Source: SAR202 cluster bacterium (GTDB lineage Bacteria; Chloroflexota; Dehalococcoidia; Lucifugimonadales; UBA2962). From it: DNA of 64,000 nucleotides. The notes below the pieces were generated by a model. The model saw only the letters and a list, made by a program, of their open reading frames with translations. It searched no databases and was not told where the DNA came from. Numbering within the stretch: the stretch's first letter is position 1; each line of letters opens with the position of its first letter. Below, in pieces: positions 63,912-64,000 of the stretch. Position numbers and translations under genes: made by a program. The DNA lies in assembly GCA_009392275.1 (NCBI GenBank), contig VFGV01000002.1, positions 24,406 to 88,405 on the forward strand, in the 5' to 3' direction.

Positions 63912-64000
63912 TGGTTTATTGATGTATTCAGCCCTGTGGCATCGGCTCTTTGGCCTATCTTGCAAATTGACGAAAGTATAGCATAAGTGTTAATTTAGAA

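Overview
This 64 kb window is bacterial chromosome. It is AT-rich and densely coded on both strands, with short spacers and frequent 1-17 base overlaps. Three features suggest an uncultivated marine Chloroflexota (SAR202/Dehalococcoidia-like) genome: glycolate oxidase plus formate-tetrahydrofolate ligase, an archaeal-type phosphoglycerate mutase beside LL-diaminopimelate aminotransferase, and a glycan cluster built on polyprenol-linked sugars and membrane glycosyltransferases. That placement is inference; no rRNA or other marker here fixes it. TTG starts are unusually common (about 15 of 60 genes).

Layout. 1-1327 (-): tsaE-tsaB-ndk (ndk cut by the window edge). 1531-6928 (+): an esterase, an HpcH/HpaI aldolase with two tandem zinc alcohol dehydrogenases, and a seven-repeat kelch lipoprotein. 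6978-10974 (-): an unknown protein, a 58-residue membrane protein missed by length cut-offs, formate-tetrahydrofolate ligase, and an MFS transporter. 11241-11325 (+): a candidate structured RNA just upstream of chorismate synthase (11385-12464). 12497-17493 (-): glcD-glcE-glcF followed by an SDR gene that overlaps glcF.

17610-46584 (+) is a 29 kb surface-glycan cluster. It starts with an O-antigen-ligase/polymerase-like protein behind a promoter whose start point falls on the ATG, and ends with the initiating sugar-phosphate transferase. Between them are nucleotide-sugar enzymes (UDP-sugar dehydrogenase, epimerase, WecB-type 2-epimerase), an AsnB-type amidotransferase, a heparinase II/III-like protein and a second protein that looks like a toroid plus beta-sandwich. 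The cluster also holds cytoplasmic GT4 enzymes, two DPM-like GT2 enzymes, three large multi-pass (GT-C-like) membrane proteins, an AglD/MprF-type membrane protein, two methyltransferases and a carbamoyltransferase. Each of the three large membrane proteins is directly preceded, by 1-7 bases, by an unannotated 51-54 residue single-span membrane protein. This repeated two-gene module is the most interesting signal I see.

46577-54799 is mixed. It holds a thioredoxin-domain protein, tRNA-Arg(TCT), a DUF6391-like protein, a small helix-turn-helix protein, smpB, an S41 protease lipoprotein, a protein with a TIR-like C-terminus that seems to lack the usual acidic residue, 3-methyladenine glycosylase I and an SDR. 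54807-63911 (-) is one long housekeeping run in the order tsaC, polyprenyl synthase, pgk, apgM, tpiA, miaA, dapF, dapL, hflX. No CRISPR array, insertion sequence, phage gene or rRNA was seen.
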